A program made the position numbers and the translations under genes. 64,000 bases of DNA from Mansonella perstans (lineage: Eukaryota; Nematoda; Chromadorea; Rhabditida; Onchocercidae): positions 107,434-171,433 of the forward strand of contig JBAMDO010000118.1 in the NCBI GenBank assembly GCA_037074765.1, given 5' to 3'. Under the pieces are notes generated by a model. The model had not been told where the DNA came from. It saw only the letters and a program-made list of their open reading frames with translations, and made no database searches. Below are positions 1 to 14,176 of this stretch, one piece after another; the stretch's first letter is position 1, and each line of letters opens with the position of its first letter.

Positions 1-2085
1 AGTATTATTGAAATGCACTTCGACGGTTTTTGAACCTTTAATACCCATTTTTGGCTCAGAACCACTTGTTGTAATACCGCCATGGCTACGCTCAACTATG
101 AATGCCGAGATCTTGATTTTTGGTGTCCCATCCTTATCTTTAACTTCTGTCTGTAACAGTCAACTTGCAAATCTTTGTATTTATCAAACATCTAAAAAGG
201 TCACCATTTTTAAAATATCGCGAGTTGTGACGGAAAATCCAATTGTGTGACTGCGACTCAAGTTACTTAATAAAAGTAATAAGACCTTCTAAACGAAGTA
301 AACAATTCAATTCAATTCAAAACAAAAACTACCCGTGCAAAAACAGTGAATACATCGGCAAATGAACCATTACTAATCCATATCTTGCCGCCATTCAAAA
401 TATAAAACCTTCCATCTTCACTTTTCTCTGCATGAGTTTGTACCGACTAAAAATTCATAAAGATCAAATAAAATGCTAATGAAAAAATGTTTTTCAGCTT
501 TGAAGAACCAGTAACAATTTAAAAAAGTTGAAGAAATCTAAGACTTAAACAAAAAAATTTTGGTGGCGCAAAATTTTATCATTATCAACAGTATACCTCA
601 AGTATCTACTTCATTCAATAGAAACGTTAATTTAAAAAAAAAAATCATATTAGCACTTGTGCGTCAGATCCGGTGCCCGGTTCTGTTAAACAGAAAGCGG
701 CGAATTTCCGACCTGTGGCCAGATCAGGTAAATATTTACGTTTCTGTTCATCAGTACCGTACAGCAAAATTCCTTTGTAACCAATAGACTGCAAATATCT
801 ACATAAAGGCTAAAATCAATTCATGACCTTAAATCTGAGATGCAAGGTCAAATTTACAACAATAATCTGTAGTAGTTCTAAAAGAAACTGCATAACTTCA
901 GTAAAATTTAAATAATATTGAGCAAAATTAATGAAAATTTTCACTTATAAAAATCTCATGCAAAAATATATGCTATTTTAAATTGTAATTTTTAAACATA
1001 CATACAAATTTTTATAAAAAAGCGTATAAATTCAAGATATACCTGATGAGCACCCATAACAGCAGCAAGTGATAAATCCGATTCACCGACAACTTCTGCT
1101 ATACGCGCAAATTGGGTATTATTTAGACCTGCACCATTATATTCTTCTGGCACCATGGCACCAAATGCACCAATTTCAGCAAATTTAGAAAGAGTGTCCA
1201 TCGGAATTTCTTCTTTTTCATCATTCCTGAAATAAAATTTTGAAGTATAAGCTGCAAATTGTCTCATAAATTTCACTTTTTAAATACCACTGTATGATAG
1301 ACAATACGATGAATCGATAGGCTATACGCATTGCCCTCGCTTATCAGTAACTGATAAGCACAAAAGGCATGAAACGAAGAGTTTTACAAGCAATTTTTCC
1401 GATTAGATCAGTCTGATACTACGATGATTATTGAGCGATCATATCTCAATATTAATTGCCAAAAGTTCAAATGATCTTACTAATGCAATTAAAGTAATAC
1501 AAACTCCATGGGATTGTTAACTTCCTCCATAAACCTTTTTGTAGGCTCCAAAATTAAATGAATCATTTCCCGTCTTTCATCGGATAAATCAGCTGGATAT
1601 GGTATCACGTGATCAAAAACTCCTTTGCCCAAAAATATGTTTTTGACGAAAGAGGTTGAAATCTAAAATATTATAATATTAATTAAGCAGGAAATGGATT
1701 TTTTTTTATATTAATCAAAAGTATTACAAAAATCTATTTTCAATCTACAAATCGCTCGTAAAAAGAATGATTTCTAAATCGAAAATAAGTTTTTACTTTT
1801 GAATAAGTTTGAAAGTTTGACTAAATCCTTTCACATATGGTAAGCCTCAATACGTCAATTAAGTAACCTTAGATGCAGTTGCTGTCGGTTCTTTTGATCT
1901 AACATTATTTGTTAATGGCCGGTAACAACTTTTTCTCAAAATAAGCCTGCAATCAACAGTGAGCTATTCAATTAAAACATGAATGAACCATTTTTTAAAA
2001 AAAAAAAAGAAAAAAAAAACCAAATAAAAAATCATTACCTGCATTCTGAAATCAGTGGAGAAACTTTGGCATAACGAGTATACAT
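1..2085 (-). CDS. ACADVL: Very-long-chain acyl-CoA dehydrogenase (ACADVL type), N-terminal part
   Basis: Flavoprotein of mitochondrial beta-oxidation that introduces the alpha-beta double bond into long-chain acyl-CoAs; partial, running off the left edge. Seven phase-matched exons on the minus strand: 2085-2039, 1946-1868, 1662-1505, 1226-1043, 788-657, 446-333, 150-1 (288 codons). The first ~40 residues are Arg/Ser-rich without acidic residues, as in a mitochondrial presequence. Then come the VLCAD-specific lead (VFDHVIPYP), the helical N-domain ([18 protein letters not shown]), [16 protein letters not shown], the acyl-CoA dehydrogenase signature [12 protein letters not shown] split by an intron, and the beta-domain stretches [14 protein letters not shown] and [16 protein letters not shown]. 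The catalytic Glu and the C-terminal membrane-binding part lie outside. ATG at 2085 was chosen because an acceptor (2099-2098) lies 12 bases upstream, likely for trans-splicing. Family assignment is strong; VLCAD rather than ACAD9 rests on overall resemblance. Confidence 0.93.
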
Positions 2086-2099
2086 TAACACTTGTCGCT

Positions 2100-4028
2100 A
2101 AAAAATGTAAATTTTATTTTAAGCATTTTCATAATCACTATTCCAAATGCCGCTATGATTAAAGCTTACAAAGAATTAAAATCTTTTGCCTTCTATCGCC
2201 TTTAATATGGTGGAACATTTGCGAAAACTTTTAAAAAAAAGTGCAAAAAGCTGCAGGATAATTTCAAATTCTGTCATCTGATACAAATATGCTAAATTAA
2301 AAAAAAATTAAATTAAAGTTCAAAAAATGTTAATATTCCAGCAAAAATCAGCTTTGTTGACGGATCGAATGGAATAAGCAATACAAAAATTTTTTCTCAT
2401 TCAATATTCTTGATGCACGTTTCAGAATTATAACAGATTTCCGGAATTATCAGAATAGATAATAGAATTCAATTGTAAAATTGTAGAATTAATTGTAGAA
2501 AAAACTAATTGTAGAATTAACAACATAAAGATTGATCTATTAATAATTGTTTTGTATTTCACGAATGCATAACACAAACATCTTAGCCTTCTTTTTATTT
2601 ATAATGTACTTACGAAGTTAAATTCAAATTCAAATGACAACTGTTACTACCACTGTAACTCAACTTCAATAATTATATACAAAGTTTGCTAATTGCAAAT
2701 AAAAGGCAAAACTTGGCAAAAGACTCCAATCGATATTTTTGCAAACTTCTGATTGGATATTTTTAAGAAAAGTTTTATATCAACAGTCTGATGAACAACT
2801 ATTAGTTCATACGGTACCAGAAGTCGGAATAACAACGAACTACGCAAAACAAATCAATGGATGATATTGTAGAAGAGGAGTAACGCGCAGCATTAAATCG
2901 CAGTAGAACATATCGCCTGCAGACTTTGACCTTTTCCGATGATTTTAATGGATTGCTCGAAGAAACAAAAAACATAGTACAAAGTTCGCTATTCTTTATT
3001 TTCTCTATTTAGCCATTTAACTTACATCAAAAACATTCACATACCTATTAATCAGGTTTCATTTTTCGTAGAAATAGGTGAAAGAAGTCGGAATTCTCAT
3101 AAGAATTAATGTGAAATAACTGCCAATGAAAATGATGAATACATTTAAGTACATGCAAATAGTGCAAACAACCTACAAACACACCTTTTTATGGCAAAAA
3201 CGAATTAATGAAATTCGGCAATTTTCTATAGTAATCCATACATCTCTGACAAGAATTGCCAAAACAATCAGAAATTGAAAACGATTAATGTAGAAACTTA
3301 ATTACAAAATATAAAATTTAATAAAAAAATCTCAATTTGTTTGATCATTTAATAAAATACAATAATGCAACGAAAAAATATTTTTTTAATCATAAAAACG
3401 AATTGACTGAATTTATAGCCATTCTACACAAGCAGATGAAATATTAAAAATAAATCATGCTAGCAAAATGAATAAAACTTCCGTACAGAGTATAGCCAAT
3501 ATATTGCAGTTGACGACAAAGTACAGAAGATTTGAAAACTTCGATATTTAAATTCAACAAATTCACAGGCAAGCAGAGGCAAATGATTGGAATAAAACAA
3601 CTTTCCAAAAAAAATTTTAAAATAAAAATCATTTCTCTAAAATAGATTTGCAGTAATCTTGAACAAAAGATTACGAATGTTTCTCGTCAATATTGTTTGG
3701 AAAAAGTTTTCATGACTGAGCGAAAAATTCAAAACATAATATACCGAAATGATTTTTAATCAATATCAAGTGACAAAATGCAGGAAAAGTTACAAGGAAT
3801 TTTGAAAGAAAATCCATTTAGGAAGAAAAGTGGTTGCACAGAAGCGATCATAAAGACACATCACTGTAAACTAAAAAAAGACAATATATGGAAAAACACT
3901 TTGAAAAACAAAAAGGGCTGTTTCTGCTTCTGTTTATTATAGTGAATAAAATAAAACGAGATAAAAATATTACTGTTAAAAAGAATAATGCATGGCCTGA
4001 ACAGTAATCACCATTCATCTACAATTTG
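2100..4028. other. Gene-free interval between two minus-strand genes
   Basis: About 1.9 kb of AT-rich DNA with homopolymer runs. It lies upstream of the acyl-CoA dehydrogenase and downstream of the MATH-BTB gene, so it should hold the promoter of the former and the 3' UTR of the latter. I see no supported coding exon; the short open frames here lack splice-phase or family support. Confidence 0.6.
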
Positions 4029-7000
4029 CTAAACTCCATTACTCAAGCGCGCTCGCTTTGTTGTCGGCTCCGATGCTGAGCCTGGAATGAAAAGCAAAGC
4101 AGTAAGGAAGATCTTACTAACTTGGAACTTCGAAGTATGCTGAAATTCAAGCACAAGCTTTAAACGAAGCAAACAATAATATAAAACAATATTATAATGA
4201 ATCAGCTAGACGATAATCATAGAACAAAATAACTGCCTTTGACATCACTACTCCTCACTAGCCCACATACCTACTTCCTCATCAGCAGTCAAAAAATTAA
4301 TTTTTGCGGATGTCGCCTAACTTTCCTTGTTCAATAGCATTAATCTTAAACTATGATATAAATTCTTGGCGATTTTCACAAGATTAACAGTAAATCATAG
4401 ACCTAACTGTCCGTTCCAAAAGCATAGACCAAATTTTACTGCATAAAAAAAACCATACCTGGGCTGCTGCTAGCACTCAGCGAGCGAGGATCACTGCTTG
4501 ATATTGCGGCAACAACTTCAGTAACTAGAGCTGGATGCTCCTTCACTAGTTCTGTCCAACCATCCGTCTAAACACCAGTAATAAAGTTGATGTTTCTATG
4601 ATCATTCATAAAAATGAGAAATTTTTATAAAAATAGAAATGTTTCTATTAAAATTAAAAATTTCTTATGCGATATACCATTTGGTACTAAAGCATTCAGA
4701 GGACAAACAGATGAAATACGAATTTCCTAAACTTGGGATGCAAAACCTGTAGAATACCCCAATTTTCTTACCCAAAATAAATGGAATGTTCATGCAGCAA
4801 CTGAACTCAAGTTAAATATGTAGCTGCTAAAATGTGATTGCCGGAAAAATCAAAGTGATATTTTGAGTGCATTTGCTACTGTTGTATTAAAATATTAATA
4901 CAACAATAAGCAGAAAATACGAAAGGAAGGCGATCATATAGCTATTACATAAAAATAAGAGGAAGAAAAATTAATCAGAAGGCTTGAACTGACAAATCAT
5001 AAAAGTATATATTCATATAATATACAAACAACTAGAAAGGCCTTAAAATAATCCACAAAACAAAACTTGAATTCCAGAATTATTAATTCCAAAGGCTTAC
5101 TATTGGTTACCATCTAAATCAACAAAAGCTCATTTCACAGAGTAGCATAAACATACAATAATGATGGAAGATGAATTTTGTGCAATGAACTTGATGGCAT
5201 CCGATTTTAACTCCCGTGCATTATGCATATCAGCAAAAACCAAGTAACGGCAAGCAGACTCCACTACTAATCCAGTGCGAAGTACCTTAAAATCACGCAA
5301 AGAAATCATCAAACCGTTCAATCAGGTATTGACAAAAACTTCATTTTCAGTATGATTAAGTAGAATTAGAACTATTCAGTTTGAGAAACTCCAACTCGAG
5401 TGATATGCATGATTTCGTTTAAATTTAATGAAATTTAAATTCAATGTTTAATTTAAATTTAATTTAAAATTCAAATTTAACAAAAATTCAATCAGTAATA
5501 GTATAAACACTGAATTGATTTATCAATTTTTAACATCTCCTAATCAACCATTTACATCATCGAATAATAGTTCTTATAACTTTCCATAGAATTTTTTGGG
5601 AGAAAATTATTCAAAATAGACCTGGTCAGCCATCTCTTTCAGACCTGGAAGTTGGAAGCGATCTGCTGCTGCTAGAAGATCTAAGGCCATATTAGATAAA
5701 TTGGGAGATCTACCAGTGTACATGTAAAGCAATAACTCTTGCATTACCTGCAAAATTGAACTAAAGAGAAGAAATACAAAAATGTTGTCATTATTCGATT
5801 TGATAACTAGTATGTTCTGGAATTCAATTAGGCTGAATTAGAGTGAATGTTCGATCCTACCCAATAACTAATCCAGAATCAGTAGAATAACGATCAAGAT
5901 GAAAAATTTTTTTGTTGATAAAAAAAACTATTTAATTGCCCAACCAGCTAAATAAGATAAAAACGGAGATGTTTTACAAACAGAAGTGAAACAAAGAACT
6001 ACAAACTTCAAAATCTATGTCTGGAAAAACAACACGGCTATTTTTAGCTTCCTCTGTGTGCGGTTCTAGCATCGCTGCAAAGACTGGAGAACGAGCTGAG
6101 AGTATTATCTGATGAGCCGGCAATTCACGTCCACTGGCAACTATTGTAAAATCAGCAAGACGCCCTTCCTTATAAATTGTTTCCAAATCACGAGCTATCT
6201 GTAAAGCAGTCTAACAGGATATGGCAATTAACTTTTCATAATACTAAAAGATGAACAATATCTTTTGCTGTATGAACTAATAAAACTGAAAATGTTCAAC
6301 AGCTTCCAAAACAAGACGACTGAAAAAATGCGGATTTCTTTATTCCTAAATTACTCTATCAAGAGAATTTTCAAGAATTTTGATTTTAATTTCAAACAAG
6401 AATTGAAAAACCTCTGCTGGACGAGCATCTGGAATACTGCACTGTCGTGGATTCTGACTACTTTTAGTGACAGTGTCAAAAGTAATAGTTAGACTTAAAA
6501 CAAGCTGTAATTCATCTTGTGGCTGTATGTGGCTAACTAAAACATCGCGACGTATGTATTCGAAATATCCATGCAGCTAAAATAAATAAAGTACAATTAA
6601 GCGTGAGCAGAAATTCACTAATCCAAGCATCTAATGCTTAGAACCATTCTTTAGCCTTTCACTAAAATCATTTAAAAAAATGAAATACTGACAGCTTTAA
6701 AATGAAATTCAAAATGCGTAACTAATTTGTGAATAATAAGTGCTGAATACTTCTATATGTAATATTAGCAAAAAAAACTTGCCTGCTGTGTACCGGTGTA
6801 AACTGTCGTAGGCGCTTCTTCATTTTTTGCATTATATACTGAAAATTTCGCGCGATATTTGGCTGAATTCGTATTGCAGAAAACCTAAACATTACAATGC
6901 AATAAAACTTTTCCCACGCATATCCAAATGAAAGAACAAATAATAGTAGATAAATATGACACCATGAGAGATATGCCTCATTTAAATATATGATGTAGTT

Positions 7001-7478
7001 CAGTAGCAGCTGAATAGGGCTATGAATTAGAATCACTGTTAAGAGGAAAATAATTACAAGTCTACGCCAACCTGAAAAAAGCTGAAATCTTTATTCGATT
7101 CTTTGTTGCCCTGGGGATGTAATCTTATTCGAAACGTTAAGTGATTCCCGTCAAGTGTGTTCGTTGGAACTGGCTGAAATCATATGTAAAAACACACTAA
7201 ACAACACATGAATAGAATTCAAATGATTTAAAGTTTCCTACTTCATTTCCATGTAATTGTCGCATTTCTCTACCATAAAATTCTCTTCTTGTGCTATTAA
7301 AAAGATGCTGCTTCTCATAAATACTAACCGTTTCTTTGATTTTAACTGACGTTTCCAGATATCGACATTCGCACTGTGAAAAGCCACGAATAGTCCAAAC
7401 ATGAGAGTGCTGCAGAGAACGTACTTCCGTCGTTGACCAGCTATCTGATGGACGCAGCGGACCAACAATATCTGCCAT
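4029..7478 (-). CDS. MATH-BTB domain protein (SPOP/BATH family cullin-3 adaptor)
   Basis: Substrate adaptor for CUL3 ubiquitin ligases: the MATH domain binds substrate, the BTB domain dimerises and binds cullin 3 (family knowledge). Nine phase-matched exons: 7478-7242, 7173-7072, 6884-6783, 6576-6412, 6198-6007, 5747-5622, 5285-5157, 4567-4459, 4081-4029; 404 residues. MATH region ~25-195 (HVWTIRGFSQCECRYLE, DGNHLTFRIRLHPQGN, YRAKFSVYNAKNEE). BTB starts ~210 (LADFTIVASGRELPAHQIIL, ARSPVFAAMLEPHTEEAKNS), then LLLYMYTGRSP and a BACK-like helical part. The tail ends TTKRARLSNGV, a small basic nuclear-localisation-like motif as in SPOP. The intron after 6783 begins GC instead of GT. The start at 7478 lies 20 bases after an acceptor (7500-7499); an extra 5' exon near 8037-7974 could add residues or be UTR. 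MEL-26 and BATH-43 of C. elegans are the obvious relatives; I cannot say which is the ortholog. Confidence 0.9.
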
Positions 7479-7498
7479 ACCCCGGCCACTAGAGCCTT

Positions 7499-9484
7499 CT
7501 GCAACAAAACTAAATTCAGTAAACTTATACCATTCCAAATTATTTTTTCATCTCTTAGCTTTATACCAAACTGAGAGTGATATCGCTTTGCACTAGAATG
7601 CAAATGAAGTAAGAAAGCTTAGTTAAAACTTTAAAAAATTATGAAAGTAGAACTTTCCGCAATACAACAATTCTGCACAAGCGACTTGCACTGCTCATGT
7701 TAAATCATATATACAAAAGTACAAGCCGATGAAGAATTTCTACAGTTTCATTTCAGTATAAAATAGCTAAAAATTAGTCAGCAAACATGATAACCAATTA
7801 AATCGAACAAGTTCTGTCGAACTTAATCTCCTCAAAGCTATAATCTCTTCGTGTGTGACAATCTTCTATCAGCAGCTTGCACTTTTCTGAGCTAAATGAT
7901 CACATATAATTGACCGATTAGTCAACATATGCTTAAAATATTTTATTCATAATTCAAAAAACATAGCGATGACCTACCTTCCTCACCTCCAGCTCCAAAA
8001 TCCACTTCTTCGCCCGTCGTTTTGAAGAATCTTTAGAGTTTCAGCTTCACAGCTGTATTTGCGCAAAAGTAAAAGTATTTTGTCAAATTATGGACTCTGA
8101 AAAATGAAATAAGAAAAATTGATGTTTGGTGTTTTCATGAAAAATTGATGAAAAATCATCAAATTAAATAGATTTTCATTAAATTTAGCGAGCAATATAT
8201 ATATCATTGAACAATTTCAAAGATAAATCTATGCTAAGAAATTTTCGAGGCTTACAGAAAGTTATAGCTGTGCCTTTTTTTTAAAATTAAATCATTTCTT
8301 TATGAAATAGTGCTACAGCTGCACTAACAGGTATTAATATTGACAAGTAAACAGTAAATTTAGAATGCTGGACCGTACTAAAAGAGCAATGATACCGTAC
8401 TGCACAGTGTCTGTACTAATACTTAGCCAATAACACCTATCTATGGAAAAATGTTTTTAAAAAATGAGATTACGGTAGCTTGGACATACGTAAAGAAACG
8501 GATCCCACGTGACCTCGACGTGAAATATACATTTTAACATGAAAGAATCAAACTAATACATGGAGCCAAACATATCCAAACTAATCTAGTATAAACCATA
8601 TTCCTTATGTTACAAACACTGAATCAATGGTTACTCTATGCAAAAAATATGGACCACTTAGTTGTGCAGAAATTAGAAATGATTCTGTTTAGAGTGAAGC
8701 AAAAGAGTAGGCTTGATTTACTTGTTATTTATTTACTTAGTACTTATTTACTTATTGCTTATTTACTTAGTACTTATTGTATTTGATTCAAACTATACCT
8801 TGTTGAAAAAATAAACAAATAGGAAATCTTCATTATATGAAAAGCATAGAAATGATTAGTTAAATAATAACTTGGTACGGTTTATGAAATTTAAAATAAT
8901 TTCAGAAAAAAAGTTTATTGGTATACAATGATTAGAAAACATTATAAATGATCCTTCCATGAACATTCCTTAATCTGTTTCATAATCATTAACAGAATCC
9001 ATGCATTTTTCAATTATTCATCTAATTTGTAATTCTCTAAATTGTTACACTAATGCTTAATTCATTTGGACGGTAAGTGATATTTCGGTAACTATATTAT
9101 TCTAAATTGTTATCTCTACTATGGAACTATCATTATACTATTTTTAATAACCTGAATTCATGAATTCTTAATCGATACCACTTTTTACGCCAACTTTTAC
9201 GTTGAACCAACTGTTGTAATATCATTTACGCGTTGTTTTCATACTTATTGTTTGATTACAGACTAACATTTGTTATTTAACTTACTGCCTACTTGTTTGC
9301 TTAGTACTATTAATACAAAGTAATCTGAAATACATATGAGATTTTCCTGATCATCCATCTTTCATGCTTGTTATACAAATTTATCACACACATTTTACTG
9401 AGATAAAAATCAATTTGTTCATGCAAATTTCAATTCGATTAAAATGATAAACGTTAACAATTCCTCTAACTAACATTGCTCAAA
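7499..9484. promoter_or_regulatory. Divergent intergenic region between MATH-BTB and zinc-finger genes
   Basis: Roughly 2 kb separating the starts of two divergently transcribed genes, so it probably contains both promoters. A possible untranslated or N-terminal exon of the minus-strand gene lies at about 8037-7974, flanked by an acceptor and a GTAGGT donor. Near 8710-8770 there is a short direct repeat built on TTATTTACTTAGTACTTATT. Nothing else recognisable. Confidence 0.5.
8710..8772. repeat. Short direct repeat, TTTACTTAGTACTTATT unit
   Basis: The unit TTATTTACTTAGTACTTATT occurs twice close together, separated by a diverged part of the same pattern. It lies in the divergent intergenic region. 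A simple local duplication; no function can be read from it. Confidence 0.7.
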
Positions 9485-12400
9485 ATGAAGTTTGAAGAAG
9501 ACTGTGGCGATTTTCAGGATCCTATGTTTACAGAGAACATTCCCAAATATCAAACCTGTATATGTTGTGATAAAGGTATTCCTTATTTCCTCCCTCAATG
9601 CAATTTCTCAAAATTTCCTGGGTTTATTTGTTTGTTTTTCATTAATAGCTTACAATAATGTATTTTAAAATTTAGGAATTTTTCGGCTAAATTCATTTTA
9701 ACAATGAACAATCTCCTAGATAAATGATCAGTGTAAGAATGTTTCTAGTAAATTTATGTCATCACTTTATTCAAAAAAATTTTCGCAATTAAGAGGCAAG
9801 ACTAAAAATCGTTTTCGCTTACACTTACGCCTGCGCAAAATCGTTTCCACTTACGCAAAGTATCATGATAAACTAATTAACCAAATTTTCTCTTATAGAT
9901 ATTTTAAAACATTCTTAATCCACGTGCGTAGCTTATTCGTTAAAAAATCAATGTCAATTTAGTATTGCATGAAATTTGGGAAAAACTCTAAGATATCATA
10001 AATGATGCGGAATGTTCTAAAAATCTCTTTCTGATATCTTTTTCTAATCATTGCAAAATAGATTGAGGAAAAAGTAGATAGAAATACGTAGCAGCTAAGA
10101 TCAGATGTTTCACGTTTATTGACATCGACATCCTGAAAATAACCTCAAAGATCTATCAATTTTTCTTTATGCACTGATCTACATTTATTATATCAAGACC
10201 AATGCAAATTCACCGTTACGTAACTTTCACGTTAATTCACCGTTACGTTACGTTTCATCATCAGCTGTGCTCCCGATTCGATGTTTTACTAGTTCTATCT
10301 TCTTAATTTATTACATGGTTTTGAGTACCATTTCAAATATTATATTAAATAGGAGTTTCAAAATTTATTATCAATTTACTTAGCAGTTTTAAAATATGGC
10401 AAAAGTAGTGCTATTTTAATTCATCTTCAATCGTAGCAAGTACAAAGTGATGAACAATTACGGAAGAAGCACAAATTATTATTTTTGCAACTATAAGCTT
10501 CTTAACTATTTTAATTTTATTTAGAAAAATGCGATTTCAAAAGTCTGCAGTTGGAATCACGCACTAACAGAGCAAATTGTAATTTGGAAGTGATCGTCGA
10601 AACCACCTGTGAAGTTCTATATCCGGAATCGTACAGTGAGGAATGGCAAGAATTTTTTGACCAATATAACAGTATCGATGGCATTCAAGTCTGTTTTTCA
10701 TAAATATATCATCACTCTATCTAGTACGTAAAGAATACAATTAAATTGAATTAACTCCCGATTCTCATGTCGCCAACAAGTATTCTTGTGAAGATATTTG
10801 TTGTAATATATGATCTGACACAATGAATGTGCAGTAATCTTGCAGGAAATATTAGTGAAAAGAGATGATTGGATTAATCACAATGGTCCACGTAAACCTT
10901 ATCAACGTTTTCGTGATAAGCGTTATATTTGTGATGAATGTGATCGTTGTTTCACTTTAAAGCAAAATGTTCAGTTTCACATCATTACTTACCACTTTGG
11001 CAATCAACGAATTACAGCCACTCGTGGCAAACGTTATGTTTGTCTTACATGTCAAAAAGTAATCTATTCATTTGTTTTTTCCTGATCTTTTAAGTATCAT
11101 AAGAACAGGTAAAGGTAAAAAGTCGGAAAAAGTACTTTGCAACTCAGTAAATTTTCATTAGATATTATAAAACCTGCTTTGTGCAGTCACAGAACATTTA
11201 ATGTTTTGCAAGCATTAAGTATTAAAATGGTTTTTACAAATCACAAATGAAGAATATAGCAGTGTAAAATTGAATTTAGAAGCAACTTAGAAAATCGATC
11301 TACAGCTTCATTGTTTGGTCTCGTTACTTTAATGACCATAATGACCATAAATTGAAGGTATATCGAAGCGCTGAAACAGCTCGGCGTCACAATGAACGAC
11401 ACCATTTCCGATTGCCCAATGTACAAATTCATCGTTGCCCCACATGCACACGGATTTTCCCGAATAGTACCCAGCTGAAGGAACATATATCCATACAACA
11501 TTTGTTAGTTCTTATCTATCTACTTTCTGGACGAGTGCTTTCTGGAATGTTTCGGGAAACTCCGACAAGCCTAAGAAAAAGGATACTAAACTTGATCTAT
11601 TTTATCATTCTTCCATGTAATGATCAATCTTTTCTCGTGTCTTTTTAATCTTGCACACTGAACACATAATTTTGTAAAAGGACCAGCGTTCGCTTCATAT
11701 AACTTGGTAGTTCCCAAACGATTGGTCACTTCAACTGATGAAGACTGTTTGTTCAGTGCCTTATTCAAAGTGTATCCGAAACTGTCTTTTATGATTGAAA
11801 AATTCCAATCTTCTTATTAAGTAGCATTTTTCCAGTGAAATTTTAATTTTTCCTTTTCAGGCAAGAGAGACCATATGTATGTGATAAATGTAACGCGCGT
11901 TTCGGCCGACAAGGAGGTCTACGACGTCATTATATAATGGTACATACGGATCGGCGATATAATTGCAATTATGCAGGTTGCACTCACCCTGGTTTCAAAT
12001 GTTCTAAGGTTCGGTTGTTTTCCAAGTTTTAATAATTCCTTGAAAATTCGGTAATCGGAAAATGCGCACTTTCCTCTTAATTTTTATATATCTCTACGTG
12101 TTCATTTCTCTGCAAGACGACCAGAATTTAAAGAAATGATTGTGGAAAAGTTGAAAAAATCCTTTAATATTGTATTACTGATAAAGGATGACTTATGGTA
12201 AAGTTTTCCAATCATCATATTGAATTTCAATTAGATTCATTTAAGAGATGGATTATGTCCCTAATTTTTCCTACAAATTTATTGCCATTTCAATTTACAT
12301 TTTTCCTGTCACTTGTCCAGTACTTTTTGCAGGCTCTGACGGCTCACATTCGATCACAGCACACTAAAGACAGGCCGTTAGTTTTATACTAGTATTCACA

Positions 12401-13146
12401 AAACTTTTAAATTAAGCAATAATATATGCATCCTATAATTAATGATATGCATTCTGTAGTTAAAAAAATCAAATATATATAAATTTTCGTCCATCTCCAT
12501 TACTAACTTTCTTTCAGTAAATTTCTTGGAAATGGAGTGAAAAAAACCATTTTTATACGCAGGATTTTTTAAATCAGTTCTATAATTTTTTGCAGTGCTA
12601 CGTGAATACTGCTTCTTATCATTCTTTCATGCCACAGAAAAGCTATGATAATATTAGTATTAACCATATCTGATAATTATAACAATAACAGAGCAATATA
12701 ATTAGTGCGCAGAAAGCACTCTACATCTCTTATCGAGAATTTTTACGCATTTTAACCAGAACTTCCACTTTTATTTTGTATTTGAAAAAAGCATGTTAGC
12801 GATATTTCGGTAAAGATCACATACGTAAAGGTCACTGCTATATTCATTTCGTTTTGAATTACATGTATTGAAAAATTATGCAATTCAAATTGGGCTATTT
12901 AATTGCAGTTTTGCATGCTTTGCATGTGGAAAACGTTTTGTACGTCGAAATGATCAGCGTGTTCACGAGTTATTGCACACTTCTCAGGAGCAATTCGACT
13001 GTAAAAAATGTGGACAGCGTTTTCGTCGTCAAATTTACCTCAGGAAACATGAGAGTTCATGTCGAGTGATTAATGATAATAATATAAGAACCTATTTGCC
13101 CATTGCTGTTGATGGATCAAGCACAATTTCCAATCTTCAACAATGA
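9485..13146 (+). CDS. C2H2 zinc-finger protein with seven fingers
   Basis: Probable sequence-specific DNA-binding regulator acting in the nucleus; I do not recognise an ortholog. Seven phase-matched exons: 9485-9575, 10525-10688, 10846-11058, 11358-11503, 11861-12008, 12333-12376, 12909-13146; 347 residues. The N-terminal ~110 residues carry a CICCDKEKC cysteine cluster and an acidic stretch with no named domain. Then come six C2H2 fingers (CDEC..HIITYH, CLTC..HNERHH, CPTC..HISIQH, CDKC..HYIMVH, CNYAGC..HIRSQH, CFAC..HELLH) and a seventh of C2HC form ending HESSC. Fingers two, five and six are split by introns, so no single open frame shows them whole. Linkers are mixed: TKDRPF is near the TGEKP consensus, others are longer. 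The acceptor before 11358 (ATTGAAG) is weak but the phase and the intact finger across it support it. AATAAA at 13237 could end the transcript. Confidence 0.87.
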
Positions 13147-14176
13147 GCAATAGTTATATTCGATATATGAAGAAAACCTTTTACGTCTGATATTTTACGA
13201 CATATACATATATTTATATATTTTAAAAACTATTTTAATAAAAATATTGTTTGATATTACTATTTATATATTTTAAAGCTGTTTTAATAAAAACATCAAC
13301 TGATGTGTACTTTGGATGATAATTAGTGCAAATTTTGTTTATCAAACAAATAAAAAACAAAATTGATTATTAAAATTTAATATTACTCTTGCATTCCTAT
13401 TGTTTACTATCGTAATTGCTACAATTATCTATAAATTATAGTATTATTTCTTATTATTACTTACATTTTAGATTTCAATCTTCAAAAATAATTGGCAATT
13501 TCATCAAAAATTATTTCGTTCCAATGCAATACACCTTTTTAGTATTACTATATGGAATAGATATGGTAGAATTTAATGTTGGATGGAATTGGTAAAAGAT
13601 TCATTTGAATAGGAAATAAAAGTTCGAATGTTTTTAACTAATAAAAACTATCGATTTGTTACTTTAAATAAAAATTTTTAAAATGAAAAATTTATTAAAA
13701 AAAAAAATGAAAAATTTAAAATTTAAATGAAAACTATCGATCTGTTACTTTAACTTTTATTTTGTAATTATCACAGAAATACAATAGAATCCTTCTTTTA
13801 ATATAATACTCTCTTTTAATATATTAACAGCCAATGGGAAATATCTCATTAAAGCAGTTATTCCATTGGTAGGATATAAAATTTCATAATGTGCTTCCAT
13901 GATGTCATTGTTAAACTAAAGGCCTACATTTCACATGGTAATACGGTAAGAAGTTGCAACGCTGTGGCTGCTGTATGTTGAGTGTGTAACTTTGGATTAT
14001 TGAGATGTCGCGGGATTTTTCTCCTTCGTTACAGCATAAACTCACCAGAATTAATTCCATCTAGCATTTTACCGTGGAGAACTTTTTGTTATCTTGTTGA
14101 AATATTCGTTGCTATTTCGTGCAAAAATTCATGCACTTTAGTGAGTATTTTTAGGTCAACAAAAAGAAACTGACAA
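13147..14176. other. 3' UTR of zinc-finger gene and upstream region of Tra2 gene
   Basis: Very AT-rich interval with several AATAAA hexamers (first at 13237) after the zinc-finger stop codon. A direct repeat of about 24 bases (core AAAACTATCGAT then TGTTACTTTAA) occurs near 13645 and 13730. The last ~200 bases before 14177 are less AT-rich and should contain the promoter and 5' UTR of the Tra2 gene. No coding exon seen. Confidence 0.6.

Noticed and set aside
3444..3632. 62-codon minus-strand frame between the first two genes
   Set aside because: Hydrophobic chance frame in AT-rich DNA; no acceptor, domain or phase-compatible neighbour.
7282..7340. Two-exon reading of the first MATH-BTB exon
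   Set aside because: The implied intron would be only ~21 bases and the sequence is open in frame through it.
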